A stretch of DNA of 64,000 nt. Source: Candidatus Alistipes intestinigallinarum (GTDB lineage: Bacteria > Bacteroidota > Bacteroidia > Bacteroidales > Rikenellaceae). Positions 43,623 through 52,584 of this stretch are shown one piece after another. Numbering within the stretch: the first letter of the stretch is position 1; the number at the start of each line of letters is the position of its first letter. Location: positions 1 through 64,000 of the forward strand of contig DXDA01000056.1 of NCBI GenBank assembly GCA_019115745.1, given 5' to 3'. The notes under the pieces were generated by a model. The model was not told the origin of the DNA. It did not search any database and worked only from the letters and a program-made list of their open reading frames with translations. The position numbers and the translations under genes were made by a program.

Positions 43623-44440
43623 AACGATTCATTCTGTATTCGCTTTGCGGCCTGCTGCTGGGGAGCTGTGCCCGCCATACGATCATCCCGGACGACGAAC
43701 TGGCGCTGATCTTCCACGATGCGTTTCTCACGAATGCCTATCTCAATGCGGAGGACATCCGTTCGGATTCGCTGCGCCTCTACGAGCCGATCTTCGCGCA
43801 TTACGGCTATACGACCGAGGATGTGCACTATACGATCGGGAACTTTTCGAAACGGAAGAGCGCGCGCCTGGGAGATGTCGTCGAGGAGGCGATCGATCTG
43901 CTGGAGGCGGAGGGCAAGATCTACAACCGGGAGGTCGCCATCCTGGATACGATCGACAACGTGGCGCGGCGGACCTTCACGCGGGCGGTGTTGTCGGATA
44001 CGCTGATCCGGGTTTCGGCGCTTCGGGATACGTCGCGTCTGAGTTTCGTGGTTGACGTGGAGCCCGGGGAGTACGAACTCTCGCTGAAGTACCATGTCGA
44101 CTCGCTGGACCGGAATCCGCGGGGGATGCGGAGCTCGATGTGGCTGGAGCGGCGCGACAGCACGCGGGCGAACGTCTATACGACGACGCTTCGCCGCAAC
44201 CGGGATGAGTCTTTTTCGCGCCGTTTCTCGGTCGATTCGACGCACCGGCGGCTGCACATCCACCTGCTGACCTTCGGGGAGACCCCTCAGCGTCCGTCGG
44301 TTACGGTGCGAGACTTGAAGTTGTCGTTCACGCCGCCGACGCGGGATGCCGTGGAGCTTCTGTATGAAAAACAACTCAATATCCGGATCTTCGCCGATGA
44401 ATTCTTCCGTTCGGCCCTTTCGCCGCAGGATAGCCTCTAA
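43619..44440 (+). CDS. DUF4296-domain lipoprotein
   Basis: 273 aa. The signal ends GLLLGSC, followed by ARHTIIPDDELALIFHDAFL, which opens the DUF4296 domain (about 25-120) known only in Bacteroidota. The following 150 residues are beta-rich (VDVEPGEYELSLKYHVDS) and not assigned. Function unknown. Translation is coupled to the LolE-like gene by a 4-nt overlap. Confidence 0.82.
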   Translation: MKRFILYSLCGLLLGSCARHTIIPDDELALIFHDAFLTNAYLNAEDIRSDSLRLYEPIFAHYGYTTEDVHYTIGNFSKRKSARLGDVVEEAIDLLEAEGKIYNREVAILDTIDNVARRTFTRAVLSDTLIRVSALRDTSRLSFVVDVEPGEYELSLKYHVDSLDRNPRGMRSSMWLERRDSTRANVYTTTLRRNRDESFSRRFSVDSTHRRLHIHLLTFGETPQRPSVTVRDLKLSFTPPTRDAVELLYEKQLNIRIFADEFFRSALSPQDSL

Positions 44441-44747
44441 CCTGCTCTGGACGCCGCAGGGGCTTGTCCGTCACCCGTTGGTGACCTTCTACGGGGAGCG
44501 GGACTTCCTGGTGGAGAGCTGCCCGGCTCCGGACCGCCTTCCGGCGACGGAGTTCCATGCGGGGCTGCTGGTCGGGGATTTTCCGGAGGATTATCGGGCG
44601 GCTTTCGAACGCCTGCGGAGCGATGCGGACGATCTGTCGACCGCCTTGCCGCGGGTGGTGGTCCCGCACGGCATCTGGGTGGTGCTTTCGGGACTGGATT
44701 ACGCCGCCCTGCGCCTTACGCCCCACTCCCGGATCCAGCGGCTGTAA
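44397..44747 (+). CDS. Small conserved-looking protein, unknown function
   Basis: 116 aa from ATG 44397 (an earlier ATG at 44364 is possible). It overlaps the end of the DUF4296 gene by 44 nt in another frame. GLVRHPLVTFYGERDFLVESCPAPDRLPATEFHAGLLVGDF reads like a real protein: composition and codon use match the neighbours beyond the overlap, and the frame is open where no other gene exists. No family recognised. Confidence 0.55.
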   Translation: MNSSVRPFRRRIASNLLWTPQGLVRHPLVTFYGERDFLVESCPAPDRLPATEFHAGLLVGDFPEDYRAAFERLRSDADDLSTALPRVVVPHGIWVVLSGLDYAALRLTPHSRIQRL

Positions 44748-44869
44748 TCCCGGCCTCTGCCAGGGCCTTGCGCTCCGGACGAGCTGCGGACCCTCCTCCT
44801 GCCTTGTTTTCTTGTTTGTCTTTTGTTTCGGGCTCTTCCAGTCTGCCGTATCCCTCTTTCCGTCCCGGT

Positions 44870-45766
44870 TCAGATCGGAAGGTGCTCTTCGACCGTACGC
44901 CGGAGGTGGCTGCTGTCGAGATGGGTGTATATTTCGGTCGTCAGGATGCTTTCGTGTCCGAGCATCTCCTGCACCTGACGGATCGAGGCGCCGCCCTCGA
45001 GCAGGTGGGTGGCGAACGAGTGGCGGAAGGTGTGTGGGCTGATGCGTTTGTCGATTCCGGCGCGGCGTGCGGCCTGCTTGAGAATCGTGAAGACCATCAC
45101 CCGGGTCAGTTTTCCGCCGCGGTTGTTCAGAAAGAGCACCTCCTCGCCGGAACGGACCTCGGTACGTTTGTCGAGATAGCGTTGGATGCGCTCCCGGGCC
45201 AGGGTGCTGATGGGGACGATCCGCTGCTTGTCCCCCTTTCCGATCACCCGGACATACCCTTCTCCGAAAAAGAGGTCCTGCACCCGGAGCTCGGTCAACT
45301 CCGAGACGCGGAGCCCGCACGAGTAGAGGAGTTCGAGCATGGCCTGATCGCGCAGCCCCTTGACCGTCGAGGGATCTATGGCGGCGATGATGCGGTCGAT
45401 CTCGTCGGTCGAGAGGATGTCGGGTAACTGCCGTCCGAACTTGGGCATCTGAATGAATTCGGCGGGGGATGCTTCGATCCGGTCGTCGATCATCAGGAAG
45501 TTGAAGAAGCTCTTCACGCTGCTCAGGGCGCGGGCCTGCGAGGTTTTCTCGCGTCCGCGGTCGTAGAGCCAGGCCATGTACCGTTCGATCATCTGGGGTT
45601 CGACCTTGCGGGGCGGGAGGTCCCACATCCGGAGGATGAAGTGGGCGAACTGCCTCAGGTCGCGCATGTAGGCTTCGACGGAGTTTCCGGCGAGTCTTTT
45701 TTCGAGTTTGATGTAGGTTCGGTACCGCCGGGCGGCCTCCTCCCACTTTTTGGTATTTTCTGCCAT
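44870..45766 (-). CDS. xerD: Tyrosine recombinase XerD
   Basis: 298 aa. An N-terminal SAM-like DNA-binding domain (TYIKLEKRLAGNSVEAYMRDLRQF) and a catalytic domain with all conserved residues: Arg in YSCGLRVSELTEL, Lys in VIGKGDKQRIV, HTFRHSFATHLLEGG, LGHESILTTEIYTH with the Tyr. The length and standard neighbours point to the chromosomal XerC/D type that resolves chromosome dimers, not an element integrase. Choice of XerD over XerC is by resemblance. Confidence 0.9.
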   Translation of the reverse strand: MAENTKKWEEAARRYRTYIKLEKRLAGNSVEAYMRDLRQFAHFILRMWDLPPRKVEPQMIERYMAWLYDRGREKTSQARALSSVKSFFNFLMIDDRIEASPAEFIQMPKFGRQLPDILSTDEIDRIIAAIDPSTVKGLRDQAMLELLYSCGLRVSELTELRVQDLFFGEGYVRVIGKGDKQRIVPISTLARERIQRYLDKRTEVRSGEEVLFLNNRGGKLTRVMVFTILKQAARRAGIDKRISPHTFRHSFATHLLEGGASIRQVQEMLGHESILTTEIYTHLDSSHLRRTVEEHLPI

Positions 45767-45795
45767 CCCGGGTGTGTTATAACGGGGAATTTGCG

Positions 45796-45803
45796 TAACT
45801 TTG
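45796..45803 (+). promoter_or_regulatory. -7 box TAACTTTG for prmA
   Basis: An exact TAnnTTTG match 40 nt before the prmA ATG, in the divergent xerD-prmA gap. Confidence 0.6.
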
Positions 45804-45843
45804 TCGAAGCTAAGGTACGAAAAATTTTACATAATATTATTCC

Positions 45844-46674
45844 ATGGATTACATATCGCTTCAAATTCCGGTTTCGGATGCCGAACAGGGCGAGATCCTG
45901 ACGGCGGAACTGGCCGATTATCCGTTCGAGAGCTTCGAGACGGAGGGTTCGATGCTCAAGGCCTATATCCCGAGCGAACGGCTGGTGGACTGCAAGGGTG
46001 CTGTGGACGCACTGCTTGAGCGCTACGGGGTTTCGGGACGCTATATCGCCATCGAGACGCAGAACTGGAACGCGCTGTGGGAGCGGAATTTCCCGTCGGT
46101 GGACGTCGAGGGGCGCCTTCGGATCCGGGCGCCGTTCCACGATCCGGCACCGGACGGGGAGCTGGAGGTGGTCGTGATGCCGAAGATGTCGTTCGGCACG
46201 GGGCACCATGCAACGACGTGGCTCGTCTCGCGGGCGGTCCTGGATCTGGACGTGGCGGGCCGTACGGGGCTGGACATGGGGAGCGGTACGGGAGTGCTGT
46301 CGATCGTGGCGGTGAAGTGCGGGGCTTCGCACGTCGACGCGGTGGACATCGACGACTGGGCCGACGCGAACTGCCGGGAGAACATCGCGGCGAACGGAGT
46401 TGCGGACCGGATCACCCCACTGCTGGGCGACGTGCGCCGCATTGCAGGGCGCCGCTACGGCTTCATCCTGGCCAACATCAACCGCAACATCCTGCTGGCG
46501 GACATGCCCTCCTACGCCGCGACGCTGGAACCGGGCGGCGATCTGGTGATGAGCGGTTTTCTGGAGGCGGACGTTCCGGCGATCGTCTCCCGGGCGAAGG
46601 AGTTGGGGATGGAGCACGTGGAGACGGCCTCGCGCGAGGGTTGGCAGATGGTCCATGTGCGTAAGACGGAGTAA
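45844..46674 (+). CDS. prmA: Ribosomal protein L11 methyltransferase PrmA
   Basis: 276 aa. An N-terminal substrate-binding domain is followed by the linker NWNALWERNFPSVDV, then MSFGTGHHATTWL and the SAM motif GLDMGSGTGVLSIVAVKCGA, and NINRNILLADMPSYA containing the catalytic-loop N. This matches PrmA, which trimethylates ribosomal protein L11. recO follows after 6 nt. Confidence 0.93.
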   Translation: MDYISLQIPVSDAEQGEILTAELADYPFESFETEGSMLKAYIPSERLVDCKGAVDALLERYGVSGRYIAIETQNWNALWERNFPSVDVEGRLRIRAPFHDPAPDGELEVVVMPKMSFGTGHHATTWLVSRAVLDLDVAGRTGLDMGSGTGVLSIVAVKCGASHVDAVDIDDWADANCRENIAANGVADRITPLLGDVRRIAGRRYGFILANINRNILLADMPSYAATLEPGGDLVMSGFLEADVPAIVSRAKELGMEHVETASREGWQMVHVRKTE

Positions 46675-46680
46675 CCCGGC

Positions 46681-47406
46681 GTGAAGAGCTACAAGGGGCG
46701 CGGCATCGTACTGCATACGCTCAAATACGGCGATACGTCGCTGGTGGCCTACCTGCTGACCGATGTGGGAGGGTGCCGGAGCTATATGGTGCAGGGGGTC
46801 CGGAGCCGGAAGGGCCACGGCTCGAAACTGGCGCTGTTCCAGCCGCTGTTCCCGGTGGAGTTCGAGGGTCTGGAGTCGCCGCGGCAGCAGATGGACCGCT
46901 TCAAGGAGGTCCGTTCGGGTTTTCTGCTGCAAAGCCTGCCCTTCGATGTGCGGAAATCGACGATTGCGCTCTTCATGGCCGAAGTTTTGTATCGTCTGAT
47001 CCGGGAGAGCGAGCCGAACGAGGCGTTGTTCGAATTCGTCTGGAATTCGACCGCGGCGTTGGATGCGCTGGAGCGGGGTGTTCCGAACTTCCACCTGTGG
47101 TTCCTGGCGAATCTGAGCCGCCTGCTGGGCTTCCGTCCGGGGAACGACTACCGGGACGGCTGGTGGTTCGACATCCGCGAGGGCCTCTATACGCCGAGCT
47201 GTCCGGTGCATCCGGGATCGATGACACAGCCCTGCGCGGCGCTGCTGGACCGGATGCTGGGCCTGGACGTTCGGCTTCTGGGCGAGATCGAACTCAACCG
47301 GACGCAACGTTCGGACTTTTTGAGTGCGATGTTGTCCTATTTCAGCTATCACCTCGAAGGGATCAACTCCGTGCAGTCGATCCGCATACTACGGGAGGTT
47401 TTTTGA
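46681..47406 (+). CDS. recO: DNA repair protein RecO
   Basis: 241 aa from a GTG start at 46681. The OB fold (YKGRGIVLHTLKYGDTSLVAYLLTD, SYMVQGVRS) and helical C-domain (YRLIRESEPNEALFEFVWNSTAALD, NLSRLLGF) are typical. RecO helps load RecA onto SSB-coated DNA. No ATG lies at a sensible place, so the GTG start is accepted. Confidence 0.93.
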   Translation: MKSYKGRGIVLHTLKYGDTSLVAYLLTDVGGCRSYMVQGVRSRKGHGSKLALFQPLFPVEFEGLESPRQQMDRFKEVRSGFLLQSLPFDVRKSTIALFMAEVLYRLIRESEPNEALFEFVWNSTAALDALERGVPNFHLWFLANLSRLLGFRPGNDYRDGWWFDIREGLYTPSCPVHPGSMTQPCAALLDRMLGLDVRLLGEIELNRTQRSDFLSAMLSYFSYHLEGINSVQSIRILREVF

Positions 47407-47439
47407 CGTTTTATAAGTAAGGAAATAAACAAGAACAGG

Positions 47440-47829
47440 ATGAAAAGATCGATTTTTCTGGCGGTCGTTGCTCTTTTCGTAGCTTTGGCCGCCTCGGCCC
47501 AACTTCCGGAACGGCCTATCGAGTTCAAACCGGATACGGTCCGTCATACGACTCCGGGTTTTACGCTTCCGGATTCGCTGGCGCACATGTCCCCCTGGAA
47601 ACCGGATTACCGAACGATGGCTCCGTTGAAGACCAAGCCTGCGGTCTCGATGACGTCGGTCGTTGTAATCCAGCGCGAGAACCTGCCCTCGCGGGTTACG
47701 GTTATCGACAACAATACGTTGCGCCTGGGTCCGCATTTCAACCTTTCGAACGGTCAGGCCTGGAACTGGGGACCGTTCCCGAATGCGTATCTGGATGCGC
47801 GGACGCTTTCGTTCCCGATGCCGCGTTGA
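47440..47829 (+). CDS. Small secreted protein, unknown function
   Basis: 129 aa. A clear signal peptide (MKRSIFLAVVALFVALAASAQ) is followed by about 108 residues without Cys, Pro-rich and beta-leaning. No family recognised. It lies 33 nt after recO and is followed by a terminator at 47868. Confidence 0.65.
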   Translation: MKRSIFLAVVALFVALAASAQLPERPIEFKPDTVRHTTPGFTLPDSLAHMSPWKPDYRTMAPLKTKPAVSMTSVVVIQRENLPSRVTVIDNNTLRLGPHFNLSNGQAWNWGPFPNAYLDARTLSFPMPR

Positions 47830-47867
47830 GGCGTCGGATCCGGCGTTCTTTCCGGATGCTTTCCTCA

Positions 47868-47898
47868 CCCCTGCCGACAGCCGACAGGGGTTTGTTGT
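47868..47898 (+). terminator. Terminator after the small secreted protein
   Basis: CCCCTG (47868-47873) pairs with CAGGGG (47885-47890), followed by TTTGTTGTT. The rest of the 350-nt gap before the exporter gene shows no ORF or clear promoter. Confidence 0.65.
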
Positions 47899-48176
47899 TG
47901 AAATCGGCGGCCCGACGCGTGGAATATAGGTATTTTCGCGTATTGACGGGCCGCGTTGAAATTCCGAATTTTGTGCCGGGGAAAATGGCATTTTCCGACG
48001 CTGACGGCAGGCTTTAGCCTCGGTCCGTTCGTGATTTCCGCTTTCTGAAATCCAGCCCGGCGCCGGTGTTTCCCGCTGCCTCTTCGATCGTTCGCCCGGT
48101 GTCCCGGGGCCTTTGGTCCCTGCAGCGCCGGGGGCTTCGCAAGGGGTCCGTATTTCATGCAACCGATGAACAACAA

Positions 48177-49457
48177 ATGAAAAACTGGCTTGAAAAACTC
48201 CGAACCGAGGATTGGGTTGTGGTGTGGGTTTCGATCCCGCTGCTGGCGCTTGCGGCGCTGATCCCCTCTGACCTGCCCTCCGTGCCGTCGACGCTGATCG
48301 GCGAAGTGGCGTGGTACAACATCGCCTACCTGTTTGGGATTGTCCTGGTGGTGCTCTATGTCGGGAGCCTGCTGTTGCGCCGCCCCTTGCGGGGGATGCT
48401 GCCGTCGCTGGTGGTGGTCTTCGCGCTGTCGCTGCTGGCGCAGATGGTGGCCAAACTCCCGGCCGTCTCGTACTACGGTTTCGAATCGGTCTTTTTCTCG
48501 GTGCTCTTCGGCCTGCTGGTCCGGAACGTGTGGCGGGTCCCGGCGTGGATGAAACCGGCGATCCAGGGCGAATTCTTCATCAAGATCGGCGTGGTGTGCC
48601 TCGGGGCGACGATCCTCTTCAGCGACGTGATGAAATCCGGCATTTTCGGATTGCTGCAGGCCTGCCTGGTGGTTGCCGTGGTTTGGTTCTTCGCCTTCCG
48701 GGTTTCGCGGCGCCTGGGCGTCGACGAACGCTCGGCGATGGTCCTTTCGAGCGGGGTTTCGATCTGCGGGGTCTCGGCCTGTATCACGGCGGCGCGTGTC
48801 GCCGGGGGTGACGACCGCAAACTCTCCTACATCGTCTCGCTGGTGCTGATCGTGGTGGTTCCGATGATCTACCTGATGCCGTGGCTGGCCCATTGGATCC
48901 TTCCGCACCTGTTCGCTCCGGAGGTGGCCGAGGAGGTCGCGGGGGCGTGGATCGGCGGTACGATCGACACGACGTCGGGCGTTGCGGCATCGAGTCTGAT
49001 TGTCGGGGAGGTCGCCAACCAGCACGCCGTGATCATCAAGGCGGCCCAGAACGTGCTGATCGGCGTGGTGGCCTTCTTTATTGCGCTGTACCTCTCGGCC
49101 CGGGGCGGTCAGGGCGGTCAGAAGCCGTCGCTGGGCATCGTCTGGGAGAAGTTCCCGAAATTCATCCTGGGCTTCGTGGCGGCCTCGCTGGTCTTCAGCG
49201 TGCTGCAGTCGAGCGGGGTCTTCGTGCCGGGAGCGAAGGGCAAACTGCTCGAACCGGGCGTAGCGAAGATGTTCTCGTCGGTCTTCTTCTCGCTGGCCTT
49301 CGTCTGCATCGGGCTCGATACGCGGTTGAAGGAGATCGTCTCGAAGGAGAACCGCAACATCCTGCGGGCGTTCCTGACGGCCCAGACCTTCAATATCGTG
49401 GCGACGTTCCTGATTGCGTGCCTGCTCTTCGGGGTACTGAAACCGCTGTGGTCGTAA
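48177..49457 (+). CDS. YeiH-family putative sulfate exporter
   Basis: 426 aa from ATG 48177, about ten to eleven membrane helices. FFSVLFGLLVRN, EFFIKIGVVCLGATILFSD, SGVSICGVSACITAA, GAWIGGTIDTTSGVAASS and VFFSLAFVCIGLDTRLKEI follow the YeiH/UPF0324 pattern. Some members have been linked to taurine-derived sulfite/sulfate export; this one's substrate is unknown. Ends at a perfect terminator. Confidence 0.87.
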   Translation: MKNWLEKLRTEDWVVVWVSIPLLALAALIPSDLPSVPSTLIGEVAWYNIAYLFGIVLVVLYVGSLLLRRPLRGMLPSLVVVFALSLLAQMVAKLPAVSYYGFESVFFSVLFGLLVRNVWRVPAWMKPAIQGEFFIKIGVVCLGATILFSDVMKSGIFGLLQACLVVAVVWFFAFRVSRRLGVDERSAMVLSSGVSICGVSACITAARVAGGDDRKLSYIVSLVLIVVVPMIYLMPWLAHWILPHLFAPEVAEEVAGAWIGGTIDTTSGVAASSLIVGEVANQHAVIIKAAQNVLIGVVAFFIALYLSARGGQGGQKPSLGIVWEKFPKFILGFVAASLVFSVLQSSGVFVPGAKGKLLEPGVAKMFSSVFFSLAFVCIGLDTRLKEIVSKENRNILRAFLTAQTFNIVATFLIACLLFGVLKPLWS

Positions 49458-49479
49458 CCTCTCTCCCCGACCGGATATG

Positions 49480-49514
49480 AAAAAGGCTGATTCGACATCG
49501 AATCAGCCTTTTTT
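49480..49514. terminator. Strong bidirectional terminator
   Basis: AAAAAGGCTGATTCG pairs with CGAATCAGCCTTTTT around ACAT. It lies between the exporter gene (+) and ygiQ (-), and overlaps the last codons of ygiQ. Confidence 0.85.
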
Positions 49515-51353
49515 CGCTCCTTTTCGAAACGGAGGATTCGTCCCTTTTCCGGAATCTTTCCGGATGGACCCCTTGTGTTTGTCCCTCCCGCTGCCTCTGA
49601 ACTCCTCTCTTCCGTTGCCGGGGCCTTTCCTGCCTTTGGGTGCCGCCTTCCCGCCGGTCCCGAAGAAATAACTCTTCTGACGGCGCTTCTCCTCCTGCGA
49701 GCGGGCGACGTACACCGGTTCGTGCGTGTAGGGATTTTCGCCCGTGTAGAACATCACCGACGAGAGGGTCATGGGCGTGGGGGTCAGGTCCTGTACCTGC
49801 TCCAGATTGAAATGGAGCCTCCCCAGCACCTTTTCCGCGAGGGACTTCATGTCGTGCTCCGTGCATCCGGGATGCGAGGAGATGAAGTAGGGAATCAACT
49901 GATAGGGTAGCTGCTCCTCGCGGCAAATGCGGTGGAAGTCGGCGTTGAGCTTTTCGAAGAGGGCAAAGGGCGGTTTGCGCATCAGCCGCAATACACCCTC
50001 TTCGGTGTGTTCCGGGGCGACCTTCAGCCGTCCGGAGGTGTGGTGTATGAGCACGTTGCGCAGATAGGGCGAGTCGTCGAACAGGTCGTAACGGATTCCG
50101 CTGCCGATGAAAGCCTTCTTGATCCCCTTCACGGCGCGGATTTTCGCGTAGAGATCGAGCAACGGCCGGTGGTCGTTGTCGAGATTGGGACACATCTTCG
50201 GATGGAGACACGAGGCCCTGCGGCACCGGGCGCACAGCGTCCGGTCGCGGCCGCCCATGCGGTACATGTTGGCTGACGGGGCCCCGACATCGGAGAGATA
50301 GCCCTTGAATCCGGGCATCTTCGTGATGCGTTCGACCTCGGCGAGAATCGAGCGTTCGCTGCGCGAGTGGATGAACTTGCCCTGATGGGCGGAGATGGTG
50401 CAGAACGAACATCCCCCGAAACAACCGCGGTGAATGTTCACCGAGAACTTGATCATCTCCCAGGCGGGAATCTCCCCGCGACCGTTGTAACGGGGATGGG
50501 GCGCCCGCTCGTAGGGAAGGTCGAACGAATGGTCCAGCTCCTCGGTCGTGAGGGCGGCATTGGGGGGCGTCACGACGACATACTGGCTGCCGACGGCCTC
50601 GACCAGCGTGGCTTCGGGAGCCATCAGGTTGCTCTGGGTCTCGATGACGGTGAAGTTTTCGCCGAAGGCTCGCTTGTCGTGCAGACACTCCTCGAACGAG
50701 TGGAGCCGGATCGTGCGCTCGGGATCGAGCCGCGCGACATACCCCTCGTCGGCCAGAAAGGCCACCTGACGGATCTTGCGCAGCAGTTTGGCGTTGTAGC
50801 CGTTGCGCATGGCGCGTGCGACCTGCTGTACGACGCCCTCTCCCATGCCGTAGATCAGCAGGTCGGCGCCGCTTTCGACCAGCAGCGAGGGCTTCAGCCG
50901 ATCGCTCCAGTAGTCGTAGTGGGTGAGCCTCCGCAGCGAGGCTTCGATGCCACCCACGACGACCGGAACATGGGGATACAACCGTTTGAGGATCTGCGTG
51001 TAGACCGTCACGGCGTAATCGGGCCGGAATCCGGCCTTTCCGCCGGGGGTGTAGGCGTCGTCGTGCCGCAGCCGGAGGTTGGCCGTGTAGTGGTTGACCA
51101 TCGAGTCCATGGCGCCCCCGGAGACTCCGAAGAAGAGCCTCGGAGTTCCTAATTTGGTGAAGTCGCGCAGGTCGTCGCGCCAGTTGGGCTGGGGAACGAT
51201 CGCCACGCGGTAGCCCTCGGCTTCGAGCAGACGCCCCACGACGGCGGCCCCGAAGGCCGGGTGGTCGATGTAGGCATCGCCCGAGAAGAGGATCACGTCC
51301 AACTGATCCCATCCGCGTTCGCGGACCTCCTTGACGGTTGTCGGCAGAAACAT
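49503..51353 (-). CDS. YgiQ-family radical SAM protein
   Basis: 616 aa. The N-terminal YgiQ domain (DVILFSGDAYIDHPAFGAAVVGRLLE) is followed by the radical-SAM motif CFGGCSFC (cluster cysteines near residue 320) and a C-terminal part ending in a very basic Gly/Lys/Arg-rich tail. The reaction is unknown; homologues occur across bacteria. The last residues overlap the shared terminator, so the basic tail is partly encoded by the hairpin. Confidence 0.88.
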   Translation of the reverse strand: MFLPTTVKEVRERGWDQLDVILFSGDAYIDHPAFGAAVVGRLLEAEGYRVAIVPQPNWRDDLRDFTKLGTPRLFFGVSGGAMDSMVNHYTANLRLRHDDAYTPGGKAGFRPDYAVTVYTQILKRLYPHVPVVVGGIEASLRRLTHYDYWSDRLKPSLLVESGADLLIYGMGEGVVQQVARAMRNGYNAKLLRKIRQVAFLADEGYVARLDPERTIRLHSFEECLHDKRAFGENFTVIETQSNLMAPEATLVEAVGSQYVVVTPPNAALTTEELDHSFDLPYERAPHPRYNGRGEIPAWEMIKFSVNIHRGCFGGCSFCTISAHQGKFIHSRSERSILAEVERITKMPGFKGYLSDVGAPSANMYRMGGRDRTLCARCRRASCLHPKMCPNLDNDHRPLLDLYAKIRAVKGIKKAFIGSGIRYDLFDDSPYLRNVLIHHTSGRLKVAPEHTEEGVLRLMRKPPFALFEKLNADFHRICREEQLPYQLIPYFISSHPGCTEHDMKSLAEKVLGRLHFNLEQVQDLTPTPMTLSSVMFYTGENPYTHEPVYVARSQEEKRRQKSYFFGTGGKAAPKGRKGPGNGREEFRGSGRDKHKGSIRKDSGKGTNPPFRKGAKKG

Positions 51354-51474
51354 TTTTCAGGAACAGGTTTTGCGGGAGATTCACCCTCCCGTCCGATTCA
51401 TTTTGTCTTTCGTTTTTTGAAGGGCGGCCGCCTCTCCCCGGCTCACCGGGGCGGGCTTTCTCTTCGGAGTTGGA

Positions 51475-52584
51475 CTATTCCGCCGTCTCCTGGCCCCGTC
51501 CCCCGGCAATATAGGTATCCCACTTGGCGAGCAGGGCCTTGAAGTCTTCGGGCAGCTCGCTGTCGAAGAGGACGTTGCGGTGCGTGGCGGGGTGCTCGAA
51601 TCCCAGCAGGCGGGCATGGAGAGCGTGGCGGGGCATCAGGGCGAAGCAGTTCTCGATGAACTGTTTGTATTTGGCAAAGGTCGTGCCCTTGAGGATGCGG
51701 TCTCCGCCGTAGCGCTCGTCGTTGAAGAGCGGGTGCCCGATCCAGGCCATGTGGACGCGGATCTGGTGCGTGCGGCCCGTTTCGAGTCGGCACTCCACGA
51801 GTGTCACGTAACCGTACCGGCGCAGCACCTTCCAGTGGGTTACGGCGTGCTTGCCGTCCGAACCGTCGGCGAAGACGTACATCTTCTGCCGGTCTTTCGG
51901 ACTGCGGCCGATGTTTCCGGTGATGGTCCCCTCGTCCTCGTCGAAGTTGCCCCAGACGAGGGCGACGTATCGGCGCTGGATCGTGTGGTCGAAGAACTGC
52001 TTGGCCAGCCGGGCATGGGTCTGCTCGTCCTTGGCGATCACGAGGAGCCCCGAGGTGTTCTTGTCGATGCGGTGGACCAGTCCGGCGCGGTTCTGCTCCT
52101 CGGCCGGGATTCCCTGGGCGTTGAGGTGGTACATCAGGGCGTTTACGAGCGTTCCGGTGTAGTTTCCCACGCCGGGGTGGACAACCATCCCCGCGGGTTT
52201 GTTGACAATCAGCAGGTGGTCGTCCTCGTAGGGGATGTCGAGTGGAATGTCCTCGGCCACGAGTTCCGTTTCGCGCCGCGGGTAGGGCAGCACGATCTGA
52301 ATACGGTCCAGCGGTTTGACCTTGTAGCTCGACTTGGCGGCCTTTCCGTTGACGAGGATGTTTCCGCTGTCGGCCGCGGCCTGGATGCGGTTGCGCGAGC
52401 AGTGCTCCATCCGTACGGTGAGGAACTTGTCCAGCCGCATCGGGGTCTGGCCCTTGTCGGCCGTTACGGCGAAGTGCTCGTAGAGTCCGGCCTCCTCCTC
52501 ATCCTCCGATTCGGCAGCCAGCGTTTCGGGATCCTCGGGAAGCCTCTCCAGCAGGGAGTCGTCGATATGGTGTTCGGCACTCAT
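51475..52584 (-). CDS. rluD: RluD-type 23S rRNA pseudouridine synthase
   Basis: 369 aa. An acidic N-terminal extension of about 45 residues, an S4 domain (MRLDKFLTVRMEHCSRNRI, NILVNGKAAKSSYKVKPLD) and the catalytic domain with HRIDKNTSGLLVIAKD, whose Asp is the nucleophile. The arrangement is that of the RluA/RluD family acting on 23S rRNA helix 69. Its start overlaps the PASTA gene's stop by one base. Confidence 0.88.
   Translation of the reverse strand: MSAEHHIDDSLLERLPEDPETLAAESEDEEEAGLYEHFAVTADKGQTPMRLDKFLTVRMEHCSRNRIQAAADSGNILVNGKAAKSSYKVKPLDRIQIVLPYPRRETELVAEDIPLDIPYEDDHLLIVNKPAGMVVHPGVGNYTGTLVNALMYHLNAQGIPAEEQNRAGLVHRIDKNTSGLLVIAKDEQTHARLAKQFFDHTIQRRYVALVWGNFDEDEGTITGNIGRSPKDRQKMYVFADGSDGKHAVTHWKVLRRYGYVTLVECRLETGRTHQIRVHMAWIGHPLFNDERYGGDRILKGTTFAKYKQFIENCFALMPRHALHARLLGFEHPATHRNVLFDSELPEDFKALLAKWDTYIAGGRGQETAE

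Noticed and set aside
44748-44869. Small RNA or terminator in the gap between the 116-aa gene and xerD
   Set aside because: No convincing stem or promoter box was found.
44870-45766. XerD-like recombinase as integrase of the phage block or mobile element
   Set aside because: It lies more than 11 kb away among housekeeping genes and has the size and layout of the chromosomal Xer type.
51436-51451. CCCCGG/CCGGGG hairpin after rluD as terminator
   Set aside because: Stem is only six pairs and no T-run follows on the minus strand; too weak to call.
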